This document shows positions 40,577 through 48,014 of a stretch of 64,000 nucleotides of DNA, in pieces. The stretch lies in NCBI RefSeq assembly GCF_024809975.1, contig NZ_JANUDY010000003.1:62001-126000 (forward strand), read 5' to 3'. Every line of letters begins with the position of its first letter. The first letter of the stretch is position 1. Under the pieces are notes generated by a model. It had not been told where the DNA came from and searched no databases. It saw only the letters and a program-made list of their open reading frames with translations. The position numbers and the translations under genes were made by a program. Source of the stretch: Comamonas sp. BIGb0152 (GTDB taxonomy: Bacteria > Pseudomonadota > Gammaproteobacteria > Burkholderiales > Burkholderiaceae_C).

Positions 40577-42922
40577 TCAAAAATCAACCGTCGCCGACAG
40601 CACCACGGTGCGCGGCGCGCTCAAGGTCAGGTAGTTGTTGCCGCTGATCATCCACACGTTCTTGCCCGTCAGGTTCTCAACATTGGCACGCAGCACCACC
40701 GGCTTGCCGCTGACCTGGGTGCGGTAGCGCGCGCCCACATCAAAGCGGGTCCAGCCCGAGAGCTTGAGCGTGTTGGCATTGCTGGCCCAGGCCGAGCCGG
40801 TGCGGATCACGCGGCCATTGAGCGCCAGGCCCTGCACGCCGGGCACATCCCAGTCCGCACCCAGGTTGGCATTGAGCTTGGGCACGCCATAGGCGTCATT
40901 GCCCTGGTACTGCGCCGCCTTGCTGACCTTGGCGCGGTTGAAGGTGACACCGCCCATCAAACGCAGACCGCGCTGCAGCTCGCCATAGGCGGCCAGCTCC
41001 AGGCCCCGGTTGCGCTGCTCACCATCAAAGCTGTAGATGTTGGTGGTCGGGTCCGTCATGCTGTTGGGCCGGCTGATCTGGAACAGGCTCGCCGTGGTCA
41101 TGAAGCGGCCCCAATCCACCTTCACCCCCGCTTCGTACTGCTTGGACTTGAAGGGCGGGAACACCTCGCCGGCATTGACTGCCGTATTGGGCGCGGTGCC
41201 GCCGCGCGACAGGCCGGCCGTGTAGTTGCTGTACAGCGAGACCTGGTCACTGGCCTTGACCACCAGGCCGACCAAGGGCGTGGTGGCGCTCTGTTTGTAG
41301 CTGCTGGTCTGGTTGCCGGTGGCCGTGCTGAAGTTGCGCAGATCCACCGTCTGGCGGCGCAGGCCCAGGGTCAGCAGCAGGCGGTCATCGGCAAAGGCCA
41401 GGGTGTCCGTCACCGCAATGCCGTAGTTGTGGGCTTTGGAGGCCTTGTTGGGCTCCGTGCGCGCGCCTTCAACGGGCGGCAAGGGCGCAGGGTTGTAGAT
41501 GTTCGAGGGCGCGGTGGTCAGGCCCGATATATAGGCATTGCCCGCCTCCTGGCGCAGGTCGGTGGCACTCACCACCAGCGCATGCTTGACGCCGGCGGTG
41601 GCGAATTTGGCACGCAGGCCCACATCGGCGCTGCTGGTTTCGCTGTACGAGTCGTAGAAGCTGCTGCGCACGGTGAAGTCGCCAGCGGCATTCATCGACG
41701 TCGTCGTGGTCGGGAAGATCTGCTGGGCCTTGCCCTTGCGGTAACCGACGCCAGCAAAGGCGGTGACCTGGTCGTTCAGATCCACTTCCAGGCGCGAGGC
41801 AATGACCTTATCGTCCAGCGACAGGTCCGTGTCGGGGAACCAGTTGCCGCGCGCATTGGGCGGCTTGGGCAAGGCGGTGAGCGCGGGGTTGAAGCCAATC
41901 TGTGGGCGGAAATCTTCCAGCTCCTCGCGCTGCGCATAGGCATCGAGCGACCAGCGCAGCTTGCTGCCCCGGTAGTCGACCGCAATGGCGCCCACGCCCA
42001 GCTTCTGGTCGCCACCCCGGATGCTGGCCTCGCCACCGCGTGCTGCGCCATTGACGCGCACGCCCCACTCCTGGTTCTCGCCAAAACGGCGCGAGATATC
42101 GACGCTGGTGCCAAACTGCGCACGGCCCAGGTACTGCAGGCCCACGCGGTTGAGCGGCTCATCACCGGCACGCTTGGTTTGCACATTGATGGCGCCGCCA
42201 ATGCTGCCGCCCGGTGGCATGCCGCCCACCATGGCGCCCGGGCCCTTGAGCAGCTCGGCGCGTTCCAGAATTTCGGCGGGCACCCGGCTGGCCGAGGTCA
42301 GGCCATAAAGGCCGTTGAGGCCCACATCGCCACCGCTGATGCCAAAGCCGCGCACCTGGATGTCTTCGCTAAAGCCCTGGGAGGCGGTGGTCAGGCGCAC
42401 CGAAGCGTCGTTGGCCAGCACCTCACCCAAGGTGCGCGCCTGCTGGTCGGCCACCGCTTCTGCGGTGTAGGCCACGGTAGAAAAAGGCGTGTCCATCACA
42501 TCCTGGTCGCCCAGCATGCCAATGCGGCTGCCGCGTGCCTGCTTGCCACCGGCATAGGCCTCGGGGCGGTCACCAGCGCGGGTCGCGGGGGCCGTCACCA
42601 CCACGGGGTTCAGCGCCACTTCGCCAGCAGTCTGGCCGTTGTCGATGACCAGGGTGCTGCCTTCGATGCGGGCCACCAGGTTGGTGTTGCGCAGCAGCTG
42701 GCGCACGGCATCCTGGGCGCTCATGCTGCCCTTGACCGCTGCACCGGGGCGGCCTTGCACCAGCGCCGGCGGCGCCATCAGCTGCAGGCCTGCCTGGCGT
42801 GCCAGCTGGGCCAGCGCGCTGTCGAGCGGCTGGGCGGAAATATCAAAATCAGCGGCCGAGGCCGCGCCGGCCAAAGCGGCAATAGCCAGGGCAATCAGGT
42901 GGCGTTTGCAGGGGTGCGACAT
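40577..42922 (-). CDS. TonB-dependent siderophore receptor with STN signalling domain
   Basis: A 781-residue outer membrane receptor. Signal peptide residues 1-24, STN domain about 25-95 (FDISAQPLDSALAQLARQAG, LLRNTNLVARIEGSTLVI), plug from about 130 (QARTLGEVLANDASVRL, IQVRGFGISGGDVGLNG, ELLKGPGAMVGGMPPGG) and a 22-strand barrel ending TVDF with terminal Phe. Plug and barrel style fit FhuA/FpvA-like ferric siderophore receptors. ATG 42922 follows AGGAAAG; ATG 42943 is in frame. The STN domain contacts a FecR-type protein, and the gene upstream encodes a sigma-FecR fusion, so surface signalling is expected. Confidence 0.93.
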   Translation of the reverse strand: MSHPCKRHLIALAIAALAGAASAADFDISAQPLDSALAQLARQAGLQLMAPPALVQGRPGAAVKGSMSAQDAVRQLLRNTNLVARIEGSTLVIDNGQTAGEVALNPVVVTAPATRAGDRPEAYAGGKQARGSRIGMLGDQDVMDTPFSTVAYTAEAVADQQARTLGEVLANDASVRLTTASQGFSEDIQVRGFGISGGDVGLNGLYGLTSASRVPAEILERAELLKGPGAMVGGMPPGGSIGGAINVQTKRAGDEPLNRVGLQYLGRAQFGTSVDISRRFGENQEWGVRVNGAARGGEASIRGGDQKLGVGAIAVDYRGSKLRWSLDAYAQREELEDFRPQIGFNPALTALPKPPNARGNWFPDTDLSLDDKVIASRLEVDLNDQVTAFAGVGYRKGKAQQIFPTTTTSMNAAGDFTVRSSFYDSYSETSSADVGLRAKFATAGVKHALVVSATDLRQEAGNAYISGLTTAPSNIYNPAPLPPVEGARTEPNKASKAHNYGIAVTDTLAFADDRLLLTLGLRRQTVDLRNFSTATGNQTSSYKQSATTPLVGLVVKASDQVSLYSNYTAGLSRGGTAPNTAVNAGEVFPPFKSKQYEAGVKVDWGRFMTTASLFQISRPNSMTDPTTNIYSFDGEQRNRGLELAAYGELQRGLRLMGGVTFNRAKVSKAAQYQGNDAYGVPKLNANLGADWDVPGVQGLALNGRVIRTGSAWASNANTLKLSGWTRFDVGARYRTQVSGKPVVLRANVENLTGKNVWMISGNNYLTLSAPRTVVLSATVDF

Positions 42923-43048
42923 AGCGTTGGGTACTTTCCTCATGTGGTTCACAAGAGGTAATACGAACGAGACGCAGTTTTCCCTCAACGCCAGTGCAAG
43001 TTTTTTTAAATGGCCGGGTGTGGGCCAGTCGTGCATGCGCGCCATCAC

Positions 43049-44362
43049 TCAACTCTGCGTTTTGCGCCGTGCGATGGTGATGCGGCGCGCGGCGCCCTGG
43101 CCTTCTTCGCGCACGACCACCGGCAGGCTGCGCGGCAGCAGCTGCAACCAGCCACGGGCATCGGCAATGCGTACCCGGCCAAAAATGCTGAGGTGTTCGG
43201 CATCCGCTGTCACCTGCATAGGCACTGGGCTGTAGCGCGCCAGCCGCTGCACCGCCAGGCCCAGCGGTTCGTGGCGGAAGTCCAGCCAGCCGTTGCGCCA
43301 GGCCGCCACCTCGTCCGGGCTGGAGTCGCGCCGGGGCGTTTGGCCCTGCTGCCAATCCAGGGTCTGGCGGTCGGTCAGCTCCCAGCCCTCGCCGGCATCG
43401 GTTGTATCGCCATCGCTGCCGCGCTGCTGCACGCGCACCCGGCCCTCTTCCACGGCCACCCGCACGCCCCCCTGGGCATCGAGGGCCACCTCAAAGCGGG
43501 TACCGAGCACGGTGATGCGGACCGGGCCGGCATCGACGATAAAGGGTGCATCGGCATTGCGCGCCACATTGAAGAAGGCCGCGCCATGGTGCATCTGCAC
43601 ATAGCGGCGCGTGCCGTAGTAGCGCACATCCAGGCGGGTCTGCGCATCCAGGGCGATGCTGCCGCCATCGGGCAGCGGCTGGGTCAGCTGGCGGCCGGTA
43701 GCAGTACCCAGCTGCATCTGCCAGGTGACCACCTGGCTTTGGTACAGGCGCCAAGCCAGGCTGCCGCTGGCACCCAGGCCGGCTACGCCCAGCAAGGCCG
43801 ATAGCGCCCGGCGCCGGCCTTTGCGCGGCAGGGTCTGCACGGTCGCGTCACCACGCCATTCGTGCAGGGCCGCTTCAATCGCATCCATGGCGCGCATGAT
43901 CTCGCGCTCCACCGTCTTGACGGACACGCCATGCGCCGCCGCAATCGCCATCTGGGATTCGCCATCGAGCCGGTCGGCCAGAAACATGCTGCGACAGCGC
44001 TCAGGCAAGGCGGCAATCGCGGCATCGACCGCCACCAGGGCCTCGCGTTGCAAGCAGGCCTCCGCCACATCCGGGCTCATCGCCTGGAACAGCGCGGGGT
44101 TCTGGCTGGCCGAGGCATCAAAACGCTCCGAGGTGCGGGCGGCCCGGCGCAGGTGGTCGACCACCAGGTGCTCAGCCACCGTGTACAGATAGGCACGGGG
44201 GGCCGGGTGGCTGGTCTGCGCCGCCGGCCCTGCCTCCACCACGCGCAGCCAGGCGTCATGCACGATGTCCTGCGCCGACTGGCGGCTGCCGGTGCGGCGC
44301 GCAACAAAAGCGATCAGCTCGCGGTAGCTATCGCGAAAGGCTTCCAACGGGAGGGCGGACAT
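43049..44362 (-). CDS. ECF sigma factor-FecR fusion protein
   Basis: A 437-residue single protein joining two normally separate partners. Residues 1-170 are an ECF sigma factor of FecI type (region 2: RRTGSRQSAQDIVHDAWLRV, AYLYTVAEHLVVDHLRR; region 4: LPERCRSMFLADRLDGESQM, VSVKTVEREI). A single helix (about 186-206) leads into a periplasmic FecR domain (PLPDGGSIALDAQTRLDVRY, FFNVARNADAPFIVDAGPV, AVEEGRVRVQ) and its STN-like end. The usual cytoplasmic anti-sigma segment of FecR is not seen. The design matches the IutY fusion of Pseudomonas putida, which is released by proteolysis. A Fur-like box lies 50 bases upstream. Confidence 0.88.
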   Translation of the reverse strand: MSALPLEAFRDSYRELIAFVARRTGSRQSAQDIVHDAWLRVVEAGPAAQTSHPAPRAYLYTVAEHLVVDHLRRAARTSERFDASASQNPALFQAMSPDVAEACLQREALVAVDAAIAALPERCRSMFLADRLDGESQMAIAAAHGVSVKTVEREIMRAMDAIEAALHEWRGDATVQTLPRKGRRRALSALLGVAGLGASGSLAWRLYQSQVVTWQMQLGTATGRQLTQPLPDGGSIALDAQTRLDVRYYGTRRYVQMHHGAAFFNVARNADAPFIVDAGPVRITVLGTRFEVALDAQGGVRVAVEEGRVRVQQRGSDGDTTDAGEGWELTDRQTLDWQQGQTPRRDSSPDEVAAWRNGWLDFRHEPLGLAVQRLARYSPVPMQVTADAEHLSIFGRVRIADARGWLQLLPRSLPVVVREEGQGAARRITIARRKTQS

Positions 44363-44412
44363 GTGAGGGACGGACAGAGAGGTAAACAGTCAAGGCGCGT
44401 CAGTATATTACG

Positions 44413-44431
44413 AATGAGAATGGATCTCATT
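44413..44431. promoter_or_regulatory. Fur-box-like site upstream of the sigma-FecR fusion gene
   Basis: AATGAGA at 44413-44419 and TCTCATT at 44425-44431 are exact reverse complements with a 5-base spacer, close to the Fur consensus of interleaved GATAAT/ATTATC elements. It lies 50 bases before the fusion gene start in an AT-rich stretch. Iron repression of the whole locus is the expected effect. Confidence 0.65.
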
Positions 44432-44580
44432 GTTATACAAATTCTCTTTAAAAACAGCGCTCCAATCGCCCGCTCGCGGGGGCGGTTACTGGTTGCTACC
44501 TATCCGTTTTGGTCTGCGGACTGACGCGACCAAGCCGCCCTGCACCCTCTGGTACCGAGCGTGGGCGCAGGCCAAGCCGT

Positions 44581-45381
44581 TTACAGATCGCGCTTGATCA
44601 AGGCACCGCTGAACAAGACCGGCCCGGTCGGCCCCTTCTCGCTGGGCACCCCGCCCTTGGGCTCCAGGCTGATGGCCAAGGCCGGCACGGCCTGTACCTG
44701 GGCCAGCTGGGCCTGCAGCTGCTCCAGCCGCCCCTCGCCCATGACGCCGAGCGACTGGGGCGCGCCCTGCGCGGGCAAGGCCCAGAGTTGCAGGGACCGG
44801 TCAGCCGCTTCCTGGTAGCCGCCCACCCGTTGCAGCGCCAGCTGGCCTTGGCGGGCGTCAAAGGTCACCAGCATGGAGGCCTGGGCTTTGCCATCGGCCA
44901 GCACGGCGACGTACTGCACCTGCGGCATGGTCTGCAAGGCGATCCGCGCAGTTTGCAGCTGGGTTTGCAAGGCAGACAGCTGCTGGCCCGAGGCCTGCTG
45001 CAGGCTTTGCTGCGCATACAGGCCAATGGCGACGGCAGCGACCGTGGCCACGGCCCCGGTCAGCGCCAGCGAGCGCCACCAGGCCAGCGCCTTCGGGGTA
45101 CGGGCGTTGGCAGCAGCGCGCTGCTGCGCCAGCATGGTGCCTGCCTGGTCGGCATCGACCAGGTTCTGGATGCGGGTCCACACCGCTGCATCGGGCTGCA
45201 CGGGCGACTGCAGCTCCGACAGCGCCGACCAGCGACCCTGCCACAGCAAGGCGGCGGCGCGCACCTGCGGATGGGCACGGGCCATGTGTTCAAAACGGCG
45301 GCGCGCACCGGCGCGTAAGGTGCCCAAGGCATAGGCAGCGGCCAGGCGGTCGAGCAGTTCGGGGTGTTGTGCGAGGTTCAT
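44581..45381 (-). CDS. Anti-sigma factor (RskA-like)
   Basis: A 266-residue protein: N-terminal cytoplasmic anti-sigma domain (HPELLDRLAAAYALGTLRAG, ARRRFEHMARAHP), one transmembrane helix near residue 120 (SLALTGAVATVAAVAIGLYA) and an extracytoplasmic RskA C-terminal domain (LQLWALPAQGAPQSLGV, AISLEPKGGVPS). ATG 45381 follows AAGGAG. It comes 17 bases after the ECF sigma gene, so the pair is an operon and this protein should hold that sigma factor until a signal triggers release. The trigger is unknown. Confidence 0.9.
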   Translation of the reverse strand: MNLAQHPELLDRLAAAYALGTLRAGARRRFEHMARAHPQVRAAALLWQGRWSALSELQSPVQPDAAVWTRIQNLVDADQAGTMLAQQRAAANARTPKALAWWRSLALTGAVATVAAVAIGLYAQQSLQQASGQQLSALQTQLQTARIALQTMPQVQYVAVLADGKAQASMLVTFDARQGQLALQRVGGYQEAADRSLQLWALPAQGAPQSLGVMGEGRLEQLQAQLAQVQAVPALAISLEPKGGVPSEKGPTGPVLFSGALIKRDL

Positions 45382-45398
45382 CAGAGCACTCCTTGCGC

Positions 45399-45977
45399 CT
45401 AAACGTGGCGGGCCATGCACTTGCGCAGCTGCTCCAGGCTGCGCCGCATCCAGGTTTTGACGGTGCCCAGCGGCAGCTGGAAATGGCTGGCCAGCTCGCT
45501 GTGGCTCAAATCACGCAAATAGGCCAGGCTCACGACCTGGCGCTGGGCCTGCTGCAGCCGCTCCATGCACTGGTGCAAAACGGTCGCTTGCTCACTGGCT
45601 TCTGCCCATTGCATGGGGCTTTGGGCATCCTCGGCCTGCGGCAAGTCATCCATGTCGTCCACCACCGCATGCTGGTCCAGCCGCTCGGCCCGGCGCCGGC
45701 GCAAAAAATCCAGTGCCCTGCTGCGCACCAGCATGCCCATCCAGGCCAGCGGCGGGCTGAGCGAATCCCGGTAACTGCCCGCCTTGTGCCAGATGGCGAC
45801 AAAGCTGTCCTGCAACACATCCTCGGCCCAGGCCTTGTTGCCCAGAATGCGCAGCGCCAGCCCGTACAGCCTGGCGGCCGTATCGTCGTACAAAAGCCGC
45901 AGCGCTTTTTCGTCGCGGGCGGCTATGCGGTCTAACAAGAGCATCAGTTCGGTGTCCGGTGTGTTGGAGGTGCGCAT
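45399..45977 (-). CDS. ECF RNA polymerase sigma factor (SigK-like)
   Basis: A 192-residue ECF sigma factor: region 2 (RLYGLALRILGNKAWAEDVL, DSFVAIWHKAGSY, RSRALDFLRRRR) and region 4 (VSLAYLRDLSHSELASHFQL, PLGTVKTWMRRSLEQLRKCM). Its layout with a downstream RskA-type anti-sigma gene matches the SigK/ECF19 style. I chose ATG 45977; longer in-frame starts add residues unlike a sigma factor. It is divergent from the SDR/GST pair, which could be its regulon, though no promoter match was established. Confidence 0.9.
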   Translation of the reverse strand: MRTSNTPDTELMLLLDRIAARDEKALRLLYDDTAARLYGLALRILGNKAWAEDVLQDSFVAIWHKAGSYRDSLSPPLAWMGMLVRSRALDFLRRRRAERLDQHAVVDDMDDLPQAEDAQSPMQWAEASEQATVLHQCMERLQQAQRQVVSLAYLRDLSHSELASHFQLPLGTVKTWMRRSLEQLRKCMARHV

Positions 45978-46228
45978 ACAAGCATTGTGGGGGAAGCCCG
46001 CCCAGCGGGTGCATCCGTTGTATTGCTGCCAAGCAGCAAGCCGAGCAGGGATAGTCCCCAAGCGGGGCACTTACCCGCCTCCAGCCCCCATGCAGCTATC
46101 CCGCTATACGCAGCAGCCCGCCGATTGGATGCAAAAAAATAATGGAAAGTACTGAATCCAAACCCGCTGCTGCTGCGTAGTGCTGTGTGTAGACCTTGCA
46201 AAGACTGGGTTGGAAAGCCGGAATACCC

Positions 46229-46453
46229 ATGAAAACAACCGCCATCGCCCTATTCGCCACTTACACCACAAACGCCAGATTCGCAGTGGCGCCTGGCCAC
46301 AGCGCCGCAGACGACACCTGCGACACCCCCGCCAGCCGCTGGCGACAGCCCCGGCACGCGCACCATCCCGCAGCGAACCTGGGCCGGGCAAAACAGGCCG
46401 CTGCGGCGCACTGCAGGGCCTGCACCCATGACAGGAGAGCGCCATGGCACTGA
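46229..46453 (+). CDS. Possible small protein or gene remnant of unknown function
   Basis: A 74-codon frame (MKTTAIALFATYTTNARF at its start) in the 466-base gap between the sigma gene and the SDR gene. The start looks like the beginning of a signal peptide but the hydrophobic core breaks off, and the rest is Ala/His/Arg-rich with no recognisable fold. It ends ten bases inside the SDR gene. It could be a truncated exported-protein gene left beside the ECF system or chance coding. Nothing else was recognised in 45978-46443. Confidence 0.25.
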   Translation: MKTTAIALFATYTTNARFAVAPGHSAADDTCDTPASRWRQPRHAHHPAANLGRAKQAAAAHCRACTHDRRAPWH

Positions 46454-47232
46454 ACACCCCCATCACACGCTGGTACGGCTTGCGCGTCTGGCTGGTTGGC
46501 GCCAGCTCGGGCGTGGGCCTGGCGCTGGCCGAGCAGTTGCATGCGGCGGGCGCCCAGGTCATTGTGTCGGCACGCCGGCAGGCGGTTTTGGAGGCTTTTG
46601 CCGCAGAACACCCGGGCAGCCGGGCGCTGCCGCTGGATGTGACGGACCGCCAGGCTGTCGTCGATGCCGTCATGCAGCTGGTGGAAGACGCGCCCTTGGA
46701 TCTGGTCTGCTACTGCGCTGGCCAGCACCAGCGCATGCAGGCCGATGACCTGGACTTGAACGCCCTGCTCCAGCAGCGCGAGGTTGCGTTGCTCGGCGCC
46801 TTGCATCTGTTCGCCGCCGTGACCCCCCATCTGCTGGCCGCAGCGCGGGCGGGCCGCCATCCCCATCTGAGCCTGGTGGCCAGCGTGGCTGGCTTGCGGG
46901 GTCTGCCGGGCAATCTGGCCTACGGGCCCAGCCAGGCGGCGCTCATCAACCTGGCCGAGAACCTGCAGCTGGAGCTGCCGCCCAAGGGTGTGGGCGTGAG
47001 CCTGGCTGTGGTCAAGCCCGGCTTGGTGGCTACACCGTTTACCGAACCCCACCCGGGCAGCCAGCCCGCCTGGGCCCAGCCGAGCCAGGCAGCCAGTGCC
47101 ATGCTGCAGGGCTGGGCCCGGGGCAGCTTCCAGTTGGCGCTGCCCTGGCGTTCAAAACTGGGGGGACGGCCAAGCTCCAAGACCTCCGCGTCCGGGCTTT
47201 TTGCCTGGCTGCATCGCCTGCAGGGGAGCTAA
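46444..47232 (+). CDS. Short-chain dehydrogenase/reductase family protein lacking the catalytic Lys
   Basis: A 262-residue SDR fold protein: the nucleotide-binding glycine motif VGASSGVG at 18-25, a DVTD element near 65-68, CAG in place of NAG at 91-93, a Ser at 147 (LVASVAG), and the catalytic-site motif reads YGPSQ with Tyr160 but Gln164 instead of Lys. The final 60 residues have a helical tail. The start follows AGGAGAG closely. It is two to three bases from the GST gene and divergent from the sigma/anti-sigma pair. With Lys missing, classical oxidoreductase activity is doubtful. Confidence 0.85.
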   Translation: MALNTPITRWYGLRVWLVGASSGVGLALAEQLHAAGAQVIVSARRQAVLEAFAAEHPGSRALPLDVTDRQAVVDAVMQLVEDAPLDLVCYCAGQHQRMQADDLDLNALLQQREVALLGALHLFAAVTPHLLAAARAGRHPHLSLVASVAGLRGLPGNLAYGPSQAALINLAENLQLELPPKGVGVSLAVVKPGLVATPFTEPHPGSQPAWAQPSQAASAMLQGWARGSFQLALPWRSKLGGRPSSKTSASGLFAWLHRLQGS

Positions 47233-47235
47233 GCC

Positions 47236-47937
47236 ATGCTGACCCTTCACCACCTGGAAACGTCACGCTCGCAGCGCGTGCTGTGGCTGCTCGAAGAGTT
47301 GAATGTTCCCTATGCACTGCACACCTACCCGCGCGACCCCAAGACCCGGCTGGCACCGCCAGCGCTCCAGCGCATTCACCCGCTGGGCCTGTCGCCGGTG
47401 CTGTGCGACCGGGGACTGGTGATCGCCGAGTCTGGCGCCATCATCGAGTACCTGTCCGAGCACTATGGCGCCTGGGCACCGCCCGATATGGCGTATCTGG
47501 AGCCGCCGCGCGGCAGCCCCGAGCACCTGCAGTGCCGCTACTGGATGCATTTTGCCGAGGGCTCGCTGATGAACTGGATGCTGCTGCAGCTGGTGTTTGA
47601 CAGCATCGCTGCCAAGCCCCTGCCGTTTTTGCTGCGGCCCCTGGTACGCCCGGTGATACGCACTTTGTGCCAGCAGGTGCGCAAACAGCTGATTGCCCCG
47701 CACATGGAGGCGGCGATGGCCTGGATGAACAGCCACCTGGCCCAGCAGCCCTGGTTTGCCGGCGAGCACCTGACGATGGCCGATTTTCAGATGAGCTTTG
47801 CGGTGGAGGCCGCACTGGCCCGCTGCAGCAATGCCGCCGACTGGCCCCATCTGTACGCCTACCGCCAGCGCATGCAGGCCCGCGAAGCCTACCAGCGGGC
47901 CATTGCCAAAGGCGGCCCGGTGGTGATGAAACTCTGA
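47236..47937 (+). CDS. Glutathione S-transferase family protein
   Basis: A 233-residue GST: thioredoxin-like N-domain (LTLHHLETSRSQRVLWLLEE, cis-Pro region GLSPVL, and AESGAIIEYLSEHYG which binds the gamma-glutamyl part of GSH) and a helical C-domain with FAGEHLTMADFQMSFAVEA. Ser10 (ETSRSQR) is the likely activating residue. It starts three bases after the SDR stop and is cotranscribed. A role in detoxification or GSH-linked redox work in a sigma-controlled stress response is inferred. Confidence 0.9.
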   Translation: MLTLHHLETSRSQRVLWLLEELNVPYALHTYPRDPKTRLAPPALQRIHPLGLSPVLCDRGLVIAESGAIIEYLSEHYGAWAPPDMAYLEPPRGSPEHLQCRYWMHFAEGSLMNWMLLQLVFDSIAAKPLPFLLRPLVRPVIRTLCQQVRKQLIAPHMEAAMAWMNSHLAQQPWFAGEHLTMADFQMSFAVEAALARCSNAADWPHLYAYRQRMQAREAYQRAIAKGGPVVMKL

Positions 47938-47957
47938 GAATCGCACGACGAACGCCA

Positions 47958-47985
47958 TGAAAAAGGCCCTGCAATGCAGGGCCTT
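47958..47985 (-). terminator. Terminator at the end of purL
   Basis: TGCAGGGCCTT and AAGGCCCTGCA (47975-47985, 47963-47973) form a strong stem; on the minus strand it is followed by a T-run (the plus-strand A5 at 47960-47964). It lies 30 bases past the purL stop. It may also slow plus-strand transcription leaving the GST gene. Confidence 0.8.
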
Positions 47986-48014
47986 GGTGATGGAGCCATT
48001 CGGCGCGAGGCCGA

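Noticed and set aside
40235..42961. Open plus-strand frame of about 908 codons opposite the TonB receptor
   Set aside because: Antisense shadow; the minus strand encodes STN, plug and barrel in order.
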